A stretch of DNA of 64,000 bases from Streptococcus mitis. Its GTDB lineage: Bacteria; Bacillota; Bacilli; Lactobacillales; Streptococcaceae. How positions within the stretch are numbered: position 1 is the stretch's first letter; each line of letters opens with the position of its first letter. The notes below the pieces were generated by a model. That model searched no databases and was not told where the DNA came from. It saw only the letters and a program-made list of their open reading frames with translations. Shown here one piece after another: positions 42,705 to 52,244 of the stretch. Location of the stretch: positions 24,885 to 88,884 of the forward strand of contig NZ_WIJK01000005.1 in the NCBI RefSeq assembly GCF_009496285.1, written 5' to 3'. The position numbers were made by a program, and so were the translations under genes.

Positions 42705-43769
42705 ATGACAACATTATTTTCTAAAATCAAAGAAGTAACAGAACTTTCCGCTATCTCAGGTCATGAAGCACCTGTTCGCGCTTATCTTCGTGAAAAATTA
42801 ACACCTCACGTGGATGAAGTTGTGACTGATGGCTTGGGTGGTATTTTTGGGGTTAAACACTCAGAAGTTGAAAATGCACCTCGTGTTTTGGTAGCCTCTC
42901 ACATGGATGAAGTTGGTTTCATGGTTAGTGAAATCAAAGCAGACGGTACCTTCCGAGTAGTCAGCATTGGTGGTTGGAACCCTATGGTTGTTAGCAGCCA
43001 ACGCTTTAAACTCTTTACACGTGAAGGCCGTGAGATTCCAGTAATTTCAGGTTCAGTTCCTCCACATTTGACTCGTAGCACAGGTGGACCAACTATGCCA
43101 GCTATTTCAGATATCGTTTTTGACGGTGGTTTTGCGGATAAGGCTGAGGCTGAAAGTTTTGGTATCCGTCCTGGAGATACAATTGTTCCAGATAGTAGCG
43201 CAATCCTCACTGCCAATGAAAAAAATATCATCTCAAAAGCATGGGATAACCGTTATGGTGTGCTCATGGTTAGCGAGTTGGCTGAAAACTTGTCAGGCCA
43301 AAAACTAGGAAATGAACTTTACCTTGGAGCTAACGTCCAAGAAGAAGTTGGACTTCGTGGTGCCCATGCCTCTACAACAAAATTTGATCCAGAAGTATTT
43401 CTTGCAGTTGACTGTTCACCAGCTGGTGATGTTTATGGTGGCCAAGGTAAGATTGGTGATGGAACCTTGATTCGTTTCTATGATCCAGGTCACTTGCTTC
43501 TCCCAGGAATGAAGGATTTCCTTTTGACAACTGCTGAAGAAGCTGGAATCAAGTACCAATACTACTGCGGAAAAGGTGGAACTGACGCAGGTGCAGCTCA
43601 TCTGAAAAATGCTGGTGTACCTTCTACTACAATCGGTGTCTGCGCTCGTTATATCCATTCTCACCAAACACTTTATGCTATGGACGATTTCCTTGAAGCC
43701 CAAGCTTTTCTACAAGCCTTGGTTAAAAAATTGGATCGTTCTACAGTAGATTTGATCAAAAATTATTAA
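42705..43769 (+). CDS. pepA: Glutamyl aminopeptidase (M42 family)
   Basis: 354 residues; the M42 metal and catalytic residues sit in ASHMDEVGFMV (near 67), SKAWDNRYG (near 182), NVQEEVGLRGA (near 213), and YIHSHQTLYAMDDF near 320. It is a dodecameric cytosolic enzyme removing N-terminal Glu or Asp. AGAAGGGATAG lies upstream; own promoter region after the yidD terminator. Confidence 0.95.
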   Translation: MTTLFSKIKEVTELSAISGHEAPVRAYLREKLTPHVDEVVTDGLGGIFGVKHSEVENAPRVLVASHMDEVGFMVSEIKADGTFRVVSIGGWNPMVVSSQRFKLFTREGREIPVISGSVPPHLTRSTGGPTMPAISDIVFDGGFADKAEAESFGIRPGDTIVPDSSAILTANEKNIISKAWDNRYGVLMVSELAENLSGQKLGNELYLGANVQEEVGLRGAHASTTKFDPEVFLAVDCSPAGDVYGGQGKIGDGTLIRFYDPGHLLLPGMKDFLLTTAEEAGIKYQYYCGKGGTDAGAAHLKNAGVPSTTIGVCARYIHSHQTLYAMDDFLEAQAFLQALVKKLDRSTVDLIKNY

Positions 43770-43793
43770 ACTAAAAAGATGGAGGTGATAGGT

Positions 43794-44090
43794 ATGGAAG
43801 AATCAAACCTAGAAACCTTGATACGGGACCTTTACAATCATGCCCGTCAAAACTTGAGTGAAGATTTAGTGGTTGCACTCCTAGAAACTGCTAAGCAGTT
43901 GCCCAGCACCAATGAGCGCTTGCTTGCAGTTCGACTTTCAGGGCTAGTCACACTTGAACTTCTCAAGAATCCTAGAACACCTGCGCCAGAGTTAGTCAAT
44001 CTGGCCAGTTTTATCCAAAAGGAAGAAGCAAGGTACAAGGGTGCAGCTGCCTCTTCCATTATGATTGGAGAGCTATTTAAAATGCTTTGA
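43794..44090 (+). CDS. Candidate bacteriocin immunity protein
   Basis: 98 residues, four-helix pattern: MEESNLETLIRDLYNHARQN, LSEDLVVALLETAKQL, ERLLAVRLSGLVTLELL, and a C-terminal helix. Length and helix layout fit the EntA/pediocin-type immunity family (PF08951), which protects cells from class IIa bacteriocins. There is no bacteriocin gene adjacent. GGAGGTGATAGGT fixes ATG 43794 over 43779. It follows pepA by 24 bases. The family call is tentative. Confidence 0.6.
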   Translation: MEESNLETLIRDLYNHARQNLSEDLVVALLETAKQLPSTNERLLAVRLSGLVTLELLKNPRTPAPELVNLASFIQKEEARYKGAAASSIMIGELFKML

Positions 44091-44115
44091 TTCGAAAGAA
44101 TCAAAGCATTTTTTT
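44081..44115. terminator. Bidirectional terminator with GAAA tetraloop
   Basis: Perfect 13-base stem AATGCTTTGATTC/GAATCAAAGCATT closed by GAAA; the left arm contains the stop codon of the upstream gene. It serves the convergent Na/Pi gene too. Confidence 0.85.
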
Positions 44116-44118
44116 ATA

Positions 44119-45750
44119 TTAAATTTGTTCAGCCAAAACCTTTTCAGCAAGGTTCATAGCGTGGTCTGACACACGAGTATAGTGTGAAATGATATCGATA
44201 AAGTTGACACCTGCTTGGGTAGAACATTCACCATTGTTTAGGCGCTTGATGTGAGTCTTACGAAGGACACGTTCCATCTTGTTGATGGCTTCATGGCGTT
44301 CAATAAGAGCTTGAGCTTTTTCAAGGTCATTATTTTCAACACTTTCAAGAGCATCTTTAACGAAATAGCTTGTTTGACGGTAAATCTCTTCCAACTCTTC
44401 TAGGGCTGAGTTAGAGAATTGAACATTCTTGCGTTGCAAGTAGTCGTTAAGATTAATCAAAGCTTCAGCGTGGTCACCGATACGTTCCAAGTCTCGAGAA
44501 GAGTCAAGGATGTTGGTTAAGACTTCACTCTCTTTTTGGCTCAATGCTTCACTAGATAGACTAATGAGGTAACGTGTTAATTTCTCGTCGATTGTGTTGA
44601 TAGCTTCTTCGGTCTTGTGTCCTTTTTCTGCGACTTTTTCATTAGAATTGATAATGTAGTCGTAAGAAAGATCGAATGCTTTAACAGCATAGTTTCCTAG
44701 GTGCAAGAGTTCTTTCTTGGCATTTCCTAGGGCGATAGAAGGAGCTTGCTTGATGAGTTGTTCATCCAGGTAAAGAGGTTCGTATTTAACAACTTCGTCT
44801 TCACCAGGGATTAGCTTAGTAACAAAGTAAGCCAAAGCACCGATGAATGGGAATTGTACAATGGTGTTACTTACGTTAAAGGCACCGTGTGAGAAGGCAA
44901 TCGTCATCTCAGGTGAGAGGTGAAGTAGTGCCTGGAAGTACTCGATCATCGAAGTGAATGGGCCTAACAAGATTAAGCAGAGGATGGTTCCTAAAACGTT
45001 AAAGGTAACGTGTGTTGCTGCAACTCGTTTAGCAGAGATGTTTGCTCCGGCTGCTGCGATGATAACTGTTAAGGTTGTACCAATATTATCTCCGAATAGG
45101 ACTGGTAGTGCCCCTTTGAGGTCGAGGAATCCACCTGCATAAAGACCTTGTAGGATCCCGATGGTTGCAGAAGATGCCTGAATCAGAACTGTAATGACTG
45201 CACCAGCCACAACTCCCAAGATAGGATTTTGACCCAAGGTAACCATGTATTCCTTAAACTGAGGCAAGTCTTTAAGAGGGCTCATCCCAGCACTAATGAG
45301 GTTGAGGGCATAGAAGATACCACCCACACCAAAAAGGATACGTCCAATATTATTTGCAGTACGGTTTTTTGTAAAGAATAAGCACATGGTTCCAAGGAAA
45401 ATCAAGGGTAGGGCATACTCGCCAAGTTTGAAACCGATGATGAAGGACGTTACGGTCGTTCCAATATTGGCTCCCATGATAATCCCGATGGCCTGTCTAA
45501 GGGTGAGGAGACTAGCACTGACTAGTCCAACCGTAATAACCGTTACACCTGTACTTGACTGGATTAGGGCAGTGACGACAATTCCCACTAAGACCCCTAA
45601 GAAGGGATTACTTGTGTACTTGTCAATGTAATATCGAAGGCGGTCTCCAGCAGCTTGTTGCAAACCGTCTCCCATGGTCTTGATACTATATAAAAATAGT
45701 CCCAGACCACCTAAAAAGTGAAAAATAATTTCCTGCCAATTAATGGACAT
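44119..45750 (-). CDS. Na+/phosphate cotransporter with PhoU-like tail
   Basis: 543 residues. Residues 1-310 contain the duplicated Na/Pi-cotransporter repeats (GANIGTTVTSFIIGF near 95 and GDNIGTTLTVIIAAAG near 205), 8-9 membrane helices. Residues 330-543 are a PhoU-like helical domain (SRDLERIGDHAEALINL). It imports phosphate with sodium and probably regulates itself by its tail. Divergent from the endoglycosidase gene. Confidence 0.93.
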   Translation of the reverse strand: MSINWQEIIFHFLGGLGLFLYSIKTMGDGLQQAAGDRLRYYIDKYTSNPFLGVLVGIVVTALIQSSTGVTVITVGLVSASLLTLRQAIGIIMGANIGTTVTSFIIGFKLGEYALPLIFLGTMCLFFTKNRTANNIGRILFGVGGIFYALNLISAGMSPLKDLPQFKEYMVTLGQNPILGVVAGAVITVLIQASSATIGILQGLYAGGFLDLKGALPVLFGDNIGTTLTVIIAAAGANISAKRVAATHVTFNVLGTILCLILLGPFTSMIEYFQALLHLSPEMTIAFSHGAFNVSNTIVQFPFIGALAYFVTKLIPGEDEVVKYEPLYLDEQLIKQAPSIALGNAKKELLHLGNYAVKAFDLSYDYIINSNEKVAEKGHKTEEAINTIDEKLTRYLISLSSEALSQKESEVLTNILDSSRDLERIGDHAEALINLNDYLQRKNVQFSNSALEELEEIYRQTSYFVKDALESVENNDLEKAQALIERHEAINKMERVLRKTHIKRLNNGECSTQAGVNFIDIISHYTRVSDHAMNLAEKVLAEQI

Positions 45751-46053
45751 TTTCTTTTTCCTCCGAAAAATAATCGCGGAATCTCTCCCATTCTATTTTA
45801 AAGGATAAAAGTAAATCTAACAAGTAGTAAATGCTCTTTTTTTGAGAAAATGTTGATTTTATTCAAAAAATGGTCAATGATTGTCTAATTTATATTAATT
45901 CTTCACTTCTATATAGTTCTTTTGGGACTCATGTTGACTCTTCATTTAAATAGCGTAAAATGGTAATGAACTGTTCTATTATCTTTATTAGGGCAGCTAC
46001 TTTTTTAAAACAAAAATAAAGCGCTTACTTTTCTAAGAGTAAAAGGAGAAAAA
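45751..46053. promoter_or_regulatory. Divergent intergenic region, Na/Pi gene and endoD
   Basis: 303 bases, A+T-rich, holding both outward promoters and a cre-like site (46016-46029). A GCGTAAAATGG segment at 45952-45962 may be the endoD -10. No gene seen. Confidence 0.5.
46016..46029. promoter_or_regulatory. cre-like site upstream of endoD
   Basis: ATAAAGCGCTTACT: 11 of 14 match to TGTAAGCGCTTACA, with the GCGCTTAC half perfect. It lies 12 bases before the AAAAGGAG site, the same position as in the fucosidase gene. Confidence 0.55.
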
Positions 46054-49000
46054 ATGAAGAATCCATTTTTTGAAAAACGTTGTCGCTATAGTATTCGAAA
46101 ATTGTCAGTGGGTGCCTGCTCTTTGATGATTGGTTCAATCCTATTTGCAGGACCAGTCTTAGCTGAAGAAGCAGTTATTGCTGAAAATGCTACGGGGACA
46201 ACAGCAGTAGCTTCGGAGCAACCGTCAACCACTACTCCAGCAGAAGCAACTACACCAGCACCAGAAGTATTGAAAGAGCTAGAAGCAAGGGAAGACAAGA
46301 CAAGCGAGCAGCCTGTTTCAGAAGAAAAGCCAACCTTGGATCAATTGACTGCAGTTGATAAGGAAGCAACTAATCCAGTTGCTGAAACGCCTAAGGCTGA
46401 AGAAACGCCTGCAACTACAGAAAATAAGCTGGAAGAAAAAGCTACTGTCGCTGACGTTCCTAAGAAAGAAGAAAAAAGTCTTCGACCAAAAGAAATTAAG
46501 TTTGACACATGGGAAGATTTGTTGAAATGGGAACCAGGTGCTCGCGAAGACGATGCTATTAACCGCTCTTCAGTAGAACTAGCCAAGCGCTATCGTGGAT
46601 ATGTGGTTAACGAAAAAGCTAATAAGGACGCTAAGGTTGAAGCTCTTGCTAACACTAACTCTAAGGCTAAAGACCATGCTTCTGTAGGTGGTGAAGAGTT
46701 TAAAGCCTACGCTTTTGACTACTGGCAGTACCTGAATTCCATGGTCTTTTGGGAAGGGCTCGTCCCAACTCCGGACGTGATTGATGCTGGTCACCGTAAT
46801 GGTGTCCCTGTATTGGGTACCTTATTCTTTAACTGGTCAAATAGCATTGCAGACCAAGAAAAATTTGCTGCAGCCCTTCAACAAGACGAAGACGGAACAT
46901 TCCCTATCGCTCGCAAGTTGGTTGATTTGGCCAAATATTATGGATTTGACGGCTACTTTATCAACCAAGAAACAACAGGTGATATCGTAACACCTCTTGG
47001 TAAGAAAATGCGTGACTTCATGCTTTATACCAAGGAATATGCTGCTAAAGTCAACCATCCTGTCAAGTATTCTTGGTACGATGCCATGACCTATGAATAT
47101 GGTCGTTATCACGAAGATGGACTTGGTGAATACAACTATCCATTCATGCAAAAAGAAGGGGACAAGGTTCCTGCAGATCACTTCTTTGCCAACTTTAACT
47201 GGACTAAAGAGAAAAATGATTACTCTGTAACAATGGCGAAATGGCTAGGACGCAGTCAGTATGATGTTTTTGCAGGTTTGGAATTGCAACAAGGTGGTTC
47301 TTACAAGACAAAAGTGAAATGGGATGCCCTTTTTGATGAAAATGGCAAACTTCGCTTATCACTAGGTCTCTTTGCCCCTGATACTATCACTAGTCTTGGG
47401 AAGACAGGAGAAGACTATCACAAGAATGAAAATATCTTCTTCACAGGCTACCAAGGAGATCCAACTGGACAAAAACCAGAAGACAAGGACTGGTACGGTA
47501 TTGCTAACCTAGTGGCTGACCGCACCCCAGCAGTGGGACGTACTTTTACAACATCCTTTAACACCGGACATGGTAAGAAATGGTTTGTGGACGGTAAAGT
47601 TTCTAAGGATTCTGAATGGAACTATCGTTCTGTATCAGGTATCTTGCCTACATGGCGCTGGTGGCAAACTTCATCAGGTGCTAAACTTCAAGCTGACTAT
47701 GACTTTGAAGATGCTTACAATGGTGGTAACTCACTTAAGTTTGCGGGTGATTTAGCTGAAAATACCAATCAAGATGTTCGTCTCTACTCTACAAAACTGG
47801 AAGTAACAGATAAAACAAAACTTCGGGTTGCCCATAAGGGTGGTAAGGGAAGCAAGGTTTATGTAGAGTTTGCGACTCAGAAAAACTATACTTATGGTGG
47901 AGAGAATGCTCGTAAAGAACTGACTCTATCTGACGATTGGACAAAAGATGAATTTGACTTGAGTGCCTTGGCAGGTAAGACAATTTATGGCATCAAGCTT
48001 ACTTTTGAAAATACTGCTGCCCTTAAGGATTATCAATTTAACTTGGGTGAGTTGACTGTAACAGATAATCAAGAGGCTCCTCAAGCACCAACAGCTCTAA
48101 AAGTAGCTAAGCAATCTCTGAAAAATGCCCAAGAAGCAGAAGCTATTGTCCAATTTACTGGAAATAAAGATGCTGATTTCTATGAAGTTTATGAGAAGGA
48201 TGGCGATGCTTGGCGCCTATTGACAGGCTCATCTGCCACTACTATCTACCTACCAAAAGTTAGCCGTTCAGCTAGTGCAACTGGTACTAGTCAAGAGTTG
48301 AAGGTTGTCGCAGTTGGTAAGAATGGCCTTCGTTCTGAAGCAGCAACAACAAACTTTGACTGGGGGATGACTGTCCAAGACACAAGTCTTCCAAGACCAT
48401 TAGCAGAAAATATCGTTCCAGGAGCAACTGTTATCGGAAGTACCTTCCCAGACACAGAAGGCGGCGAAGGCATCGAAGGTATGTTGAATGGTACGATCAC
48501 CAGCCTATCTGACAAATGGTCTTCTGCTCAGTTGAGTGGTAGCGTAGATATCCGTTTGACACAACCACGCCGTGTCGTTAGATGGGTCATGGACCACGCT
48601 GGTGCTGGTGGAGAATCTGTCAACGATGGTTTGATGAATACCAAAGACTTCGACCTCTACTACAAGGATGAAGCTGGAGAATGGAAACTAGCCAAGGCTG
48701 TTCGTGGCAATAGAGCTCACGTTTCAGACATTACCCTTGATAGCCCAATTACGGCGCAAGAATGGCGTTTGCACGTTATTACATCTGACAATGGAACACC
48801 ATGGAAAGCCATTCGTATCTATAACTGGAAGATGTATGAAACTCTTGATACGGAGAGCCAAAATATTCCAATGGCTAAAGTTGCAGCGCGTGTCCTAACG
48901 GACAATAAGATTCAGCTTGGCTTCTCAGAAGTTCCTGCTGGAGCTACCATCACAGTTTATGACAAGGCAGATTCACAAACTCCAATCGCTACCTTAAATA

Positions 49001-51033
49001 CAGCAGTTGGAGGAGATTTGGCGACAGATCCATTGAGCTTTGAAAAACGTCCGAGCCTTCTTTACTATCGTACACAATTGCCAGGTAAAGAAATCAGTAA
49101 TACTCTTGCTGTGACTATTCCTCAGGATGAGAGAAAGATTAAGGCTGTCAGCCTAGAAGTAGCACCTAAAAAGGCAAGTTATCAAGTTGGTGAGGAATTG
49201 AATCTTAAAGGTGGTCTTCTCCGTGTCAAATATGAGGGTGAAGAAGCAGATGAAGTCATCAACCTCAGTCATGCAGGTGTAGTTGTTAACGGCTATGATG
49301 CTCACCATCATGGTGAACAAGAGTTAACAGTAACTTATCTTGGTCTTCCAGTTGCAGGAAGCTTCAAGGTTCAAGTGACTGGTGAAGAAGCTGGTCCAAA
49401 AGAAGTCGCAGCCTTGTATATTAGCAAACAACCGAAAATTGATTACTTGGTAGGCGATGCTCTTGACTTATCAGAGGGACGCTTCAAGGTCTTGTATGAT
49501 GATGAAACTGAGACAGAACATAGCTTTACAGACCAAGGAGTCGAAATTACAGGCTATGATGCTCAAAAAACAGGCCGTCAAAAACTCCAATTGCACTATC
49601 AAGGACAAACTGTCGAATTTGATGTTCTAGTATCACCTAAAGCAGCTGTCAACGACGAATATCTGAAACAAGAAATCACATCTGCTCAAGGACGCAAAGG
49701 AACGACAGCTTATACATTTGCGGATGCTGAAAAACAAGCAGCTCTCGTTGAGAAGATTGAAGCAGCAAAAGCTGTCCTAGAAAACCACGACGCTAGTCAA
49801 GAAGCAGTCAACCAAGCCTTGAACGACTTGAAACAAGCAGGTGCTGACTTGAATGGTGTACAGGTTTATCAAACAGCTAAGGAAGAGCTTGAAACTCTTC
49901 TAGGAAAAGTTCGTGAGAAAAATGCAGACGATCCAATCATCGCTCAAGCAGAAACTCTTATTGGCTCAACAAATCCAACTCCAGAAGCATTTGCCAACCT
50001 CAAGGAAGAACTCAATAAAAAACTCCTTGTTAAAGAAAGCCATCATGTAGGTAGCTTAGAAGAAGGCGAAACTGCCCCAACAGTTGAAGCACTACCTGAA
50101 TTAGTGGTTGAGACAGAAACTCAAGCCTTCGAGAGTCAAGAACGTCCGTCAGGAGACCTCTTGTTGGGTGAACGTCGAGTCGTTCAGGCTGGTGCAGAAG
50201 GACAAATCCGTCATTTGATCGAAGTGGATGCCAAAGGCAACCGTACTCTTCTTAAGACAGAAGTAGTCAAGGAAGCAGTGGCAGAGATTACTGAGGTTGG
50301 TACTAAGGTAGAAAGCCGTGTTCAACCATTGGACGGTTCTGGAAATCTTGTTCTCGAAAAACTAGAATTGGAAGTGAAAGAAGAAGCCGTAGCCTTCAAA
50401 CACCAAGAGCGTCCGACAGGAGAGCTTTTACTAGGTGAACGCCGTCTGGTTCAAGCAGGTGAGGCTGGGAAAATCCGTCACTTGATTGAGGTAGATGCTA
50501 AAGGCAGTCGCACACTTCTTCAGACAGAGGTAGTCAAGGAAGCAGTGGCAGAGATTACTGAGGTTGGTACGAAGGTAGAAAGCCGTGTTCAGCCACTAGA
50601 TGGAGTCAAAGATTTGACAATTAGCAATCCAGCATTGGTGATTGAAGAAGAAAAAGTTGCATACGGCCATGAAGAACGAGTAAATCCTAGCCTTCAAGCA
50701 GGAGAACGTCGAATTGTTCAGGCCGGAGTTGAAGGGCTTCGTAGAAATCTTGTAGAAGTTGATGCAGAAGGAAACCGCAGTCTGAAGGGGACAGAACTTG
50801 TCAAAGAAAGTGTAACTGAGATTGTTGAGATTGGGTCAAAAGTTGATGTCCAAGATGACAAACCTCTTGCCCCTGCTCCAGTAGCACAAGCAGCTAAGCA
50901 GGAAGTTTCAAAACCTGAAGGAAAACAACTTCCAAGTACGGGTGAAGAAGTAGATGCAAATCTCCTTGCTTTAGGCTTGGTTGGAGTTCTTGGTGGCTTT
51001 GGACTACTCGCTCAAAAGAAAAAAGAAGATTAA
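46054..51033 (+). CDS. endoD: Cell-wall endo-beta-N-acetylglucosaminidase D (GH85)
   Basis: 1,659 residues, as in pneumococcal Endo-D. YSIRK signal peptide (residues 8-35), a Glu/Ala/Thr-rich spacer to about 145, and a GH85 catalytic domain with DGYFINQETTG containing N304 and E306, the Asn/Glu pair of the substrate-assisted mechanism. Then come a galactose-binding-like/F5-8-type domain (about 780-960), two bacterial Ig-like modules (about 1025-1195), a FIVAR-like helical module (about 1205-1270), three G5-like 80-residue repeats (about 1370-1610), and LPSTGEE with anchor. It cuts the chitobiose core of trimmed host N-glycans. Confidence 0.96.
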   Translation: MKNPFFEKRCRYSIRKLSVGACSLMIGSILFAGPVLAEEAVIAENATGTTAVASEQPSTTTPAEATTPAPEVLKELEAREDKTSEQPVSEEKPTLDQLTAVDKEATNPVAETPKAEETPATTENKLEEKATVADVPKKEEKSLRPKEIKFDTWEDLLKWEPGAREDDAINRSSVELAKRYRGYVVNEKANKDAKVEALANTNSKAKDHASVGGEEFKAYAFDYWQYLNSMVFWEGLVPTPDVIDAGHRNGVPVLGTLFFNWSNSIADQEKFAAALQQDEDGTFPIARKLVDLAKYYGFDGYFINQETTGDIVTPLGKKMRDFMLYTKEYAAKVNHPVKYSWYDAMTYEYGRYHEDGLGEYNYPFMQKEGDKVPADHFFANFNWTKEKNDYSVTMAKWLGRSQYDVFAGLELQQGGSYKTKVKWDALFDENGKLRLSLGLFAPDTITSLGKTGEDYHKNENIFFTGYQGDPTGQKPEDKDWYGIANLVADRTPAVGRTFTTSFNTGHGKKWFVDGKVSKDSEWNYRSVSGILPTWRWWQTSSGAKLQADYDFEDAYNGGNSLKFAGDLAENTNQDVRLYSTKLEVTDKTKLRVAHKGGKGSKVYVEFATQKNYTYGGENARKELTLSDDWTKDEFDLSALAGKTIYGIKLTFENTAALKDYQFNLGELTVTDNQEAPQAPTALKVAKQSLKNAQEAEAIVQFTGNKDADFYEVYEKDGDAWRLLTGSSATTIYLPKVSRSASATGTSQELKVVAVGKNGLRSEAATTNFDWGMTVQDTSLPRPLAENIVPGATVIGSTFPDTEGGEGIEGMLNGTITSLSDKWSSAQLSGSVDIRLTQPRRVVRWVMDHAGAGGESVNDGLMNTKDFDLYYKDEAGEWKLAKAVRGNRAHVSDITLDSPITAQEWRLHVITSDNGTPWKAIRIYNWKMYETLDTESQNIPMAKVAARVLTDNKIQLGFSEVPAGATITVYDKADSQTPIATLNTAVGGDLATDPLSFEKRPSLLYYRTQLPGKEISNTLAVTIPQDERKIKAVSLEVAPKKASYQVGEELNLKGGLLRVKYEGEEADEVINLSHAGVVVNGYDAHHHGEQELTVTYLGLPVAGSFKVQVTGEEAGPKEVAALYISKQPKIDYLVGDALDLSEGRFKVLYDDETETEHSFTDQGVEITGYDAQKTGRQKLQLHYQGQTVEFDVLVSPKAAVNDEYLKQEITSAQGRKGTTAYTFADAEKQAALVEKIEAAKAVLENHDASQEAVNQALNDLKQAGADLNGVQVYQTAKEELETLLGKVREKNADDPIIAQAETLIGSTNPTPEAFANLKEELNKKLLVKESHHVGSLEEGETAPTVEALPELVVETETQAFESQERPSGDLLLGERRVVQAGAEGQIRHLIEVDAKGNRTLLKTEVVKEAVAEITEVGTKVESRVQPLDGSGNLVLEKLELEVKEEAVAFKHQERPTGELLLGERRLVQAGEAGKIRHLIEVDAKGSRTLLQTEVVKEAVAEITEVGTKVESRVQPLDGVKDLTISNPALVIEEEKVAYGHEERVNPSLQAGERRIVQAGVEGLRRNLVEVDAEGNRSLKGTELVKESVTEIVEIGSKVDVQDDKPLAPAPVAQAAKQEVSKPEGKQLPSTGEEVDANLLALGLVGVLGGFGLLAQKKKED

Positions 51034-51336
51034 CTTAAACTTCTTAATTGACCGTCTGATAGGACAAACATGTTTATGATAGATGAATTCAAAATTGGAT
51101 AATATATTCGAAAGTTTGAAACAACAATAGTTTAAAAGGCAAGGACCATCATTTTTGGCTCCTGCCTTTTTGCATTCTTAGAATGTTTGTGTTAAGATTT
51201 TTATTACTCCATAAGAAACCTTGTAATGAAATGTTTGCATGTTCTGCTTTTAATTTTTTTGGTTGTGTCTGTTTATAGAGTTATTTCTAGTAACTCTCAT
51301 CAAGAATTGGTTTGGGAATAAGAAAGGAAAAAGAAG
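51034..51336. other. endoD to 177-aa gene intergenic region
   Basis: 303 bases. Apart from the terminator at 51134-51171 it contains only A+T-rich sequence, and the ribosome site AAAGGAAAAAG at its right end. Nothing else recognised. Confidence 0.6.
51134..51171 (+). terminator. Terminator after endoD
   Basis: AAAAGGCAAGGA paired with TCCTGCCTTTT, one mismatch, then T. Confidence 0.7.
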
Positions 51337-51870
51337 ATGAAATTGTTAAAAGTAGTCATTGCTGTAATCATTGTAGTAGTGAGCCTTGGCTTAGTAGTAT
51401 TTATAGGAGCGAGTATGTATGCTGTTACTACGATTAATTTGCTATCTAACTCAGTTTATTATGCGCAACGGATGCCTCATAAGGAAGAAACAGAACCCGA
51501 CTTAGTCATGTTGATTGAAAACATGGGGGAGATTTATACTCCGAAAATTGAAGGTATTCGCTATGATAATGGAGCGAATTTTATCGAAAATTCTATCGAT
51601 TCAAGTGGTTATCCTACAAGTTTTGGAGAGTCTGTTGGAGGTTATAGTTACAGTGATAAAAACGATGTGTCCTATAAGTTTAATAAAAATTTTGAGCTTG
51701 AGTGGGCTCTCGACAAAGATTATAAAAAAATTGATACTGCAACAATTGATGAAAAAAAGATAAAAGGAGAAATTAGAGAGACCCTTAAACCCATTCTTGA
51801 TGTACAATCTAAACCCGTGGTCAATCTTCAATGGTTGTTTAATATGAAGTATCAGGATAGGTTTAATTAG
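51337..51870 (+). CDS. Uncharacterised secreted or membrane-anchored protein
   Basis: 177 residues. One strong N-terminal helix (VVIAVIIVVVSLGLVVFIGASM, residues 6-28), no lipobox or clear cleavage site, so probably an N-terminal anchor. The rest is outside the membrane, Asp/Tyr-rich (GIRYDNGANFIENSIDSSG, VGGYSYSDKNDVSYKF). Not recognised. The usual neighbours endoD and pgk flank it, so it looks like an insertion into a conserved pair. Confidence 0.7.
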   Translation: MKLLKVVIAVIIVVVSLGLVVFIGASMYAVTTINLLSNSVYYAQRMPHKEETEPDLVMLIENMGEIYTPKIEGIRYDNGANFIENSIDSSGYPTSFGESVGGYSYSDKNDVSYKFNKNFELEWALDKDYKKIDTATIDEKKIKGEIRETLKPILDVQSKPVVNLQWLFNMKYQDRFN

Positions 51871-51919
51871 AGATGCGGATAAGTCTTTAATTTGAAATTA
51901 AACTGAACAAAAGTGATTC

Positions 51920-51960
51920 AACTCTTAGACATGCGATGCTGATATTTCTGAGAGTTTTTC
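51920..51960 (+). terminator. Terminator after the 177-aa gene
   Basis: AACTCTTAGA/TCTGAGAGTT (9 of 10 paired), 17-base loop, then TTTTTC. Confidence 0.6.
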
Positions 51961-52202
51961 TATCGCAATGCAAAACTTTCAAAATAGATTTTTAAAAATT
52001 GAACGGTTTCTGAAAAGTTAGTTCAAAAAATAAAGACACAACTCCAGACAGTAGCTCTTTCTCTATAAATGAGTAACATACCATAGATGAAGATAAAAAC
52101 AGTGAGGGATTTCCTCAGAGAGTAAAGAGTAAGTCTAATTTACTAGAGCGAGTTGTTTCAGGATAAAAGTTTAAGGTTTTGCTATCTCTTTTATTGATTT
52201 TG

Positions 52203-52211
52203 TGATATAAT
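52203..52211 (+). promoter_or_regulatory. Extended -10 promoter of pgk
   Basis: TG-A-TATAAT, 33 bases before the start codon; the -35 is poor, as is normal with an extended -10. Confidence 0.6.
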
Positions 52212-52244
52212 TAACACGTAAAAAAAATTAAGGAGTCTTTCCAA

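Larger units (their letters stand above)
51871..52244. other. Intergenic region before pgk
   Basis: 374 bases holding a terminator (51920-51960), the pgk promoter near the right end and otherwise nothing recognised; no gene-like frame with a ribosome site. Confidence 0.6.
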
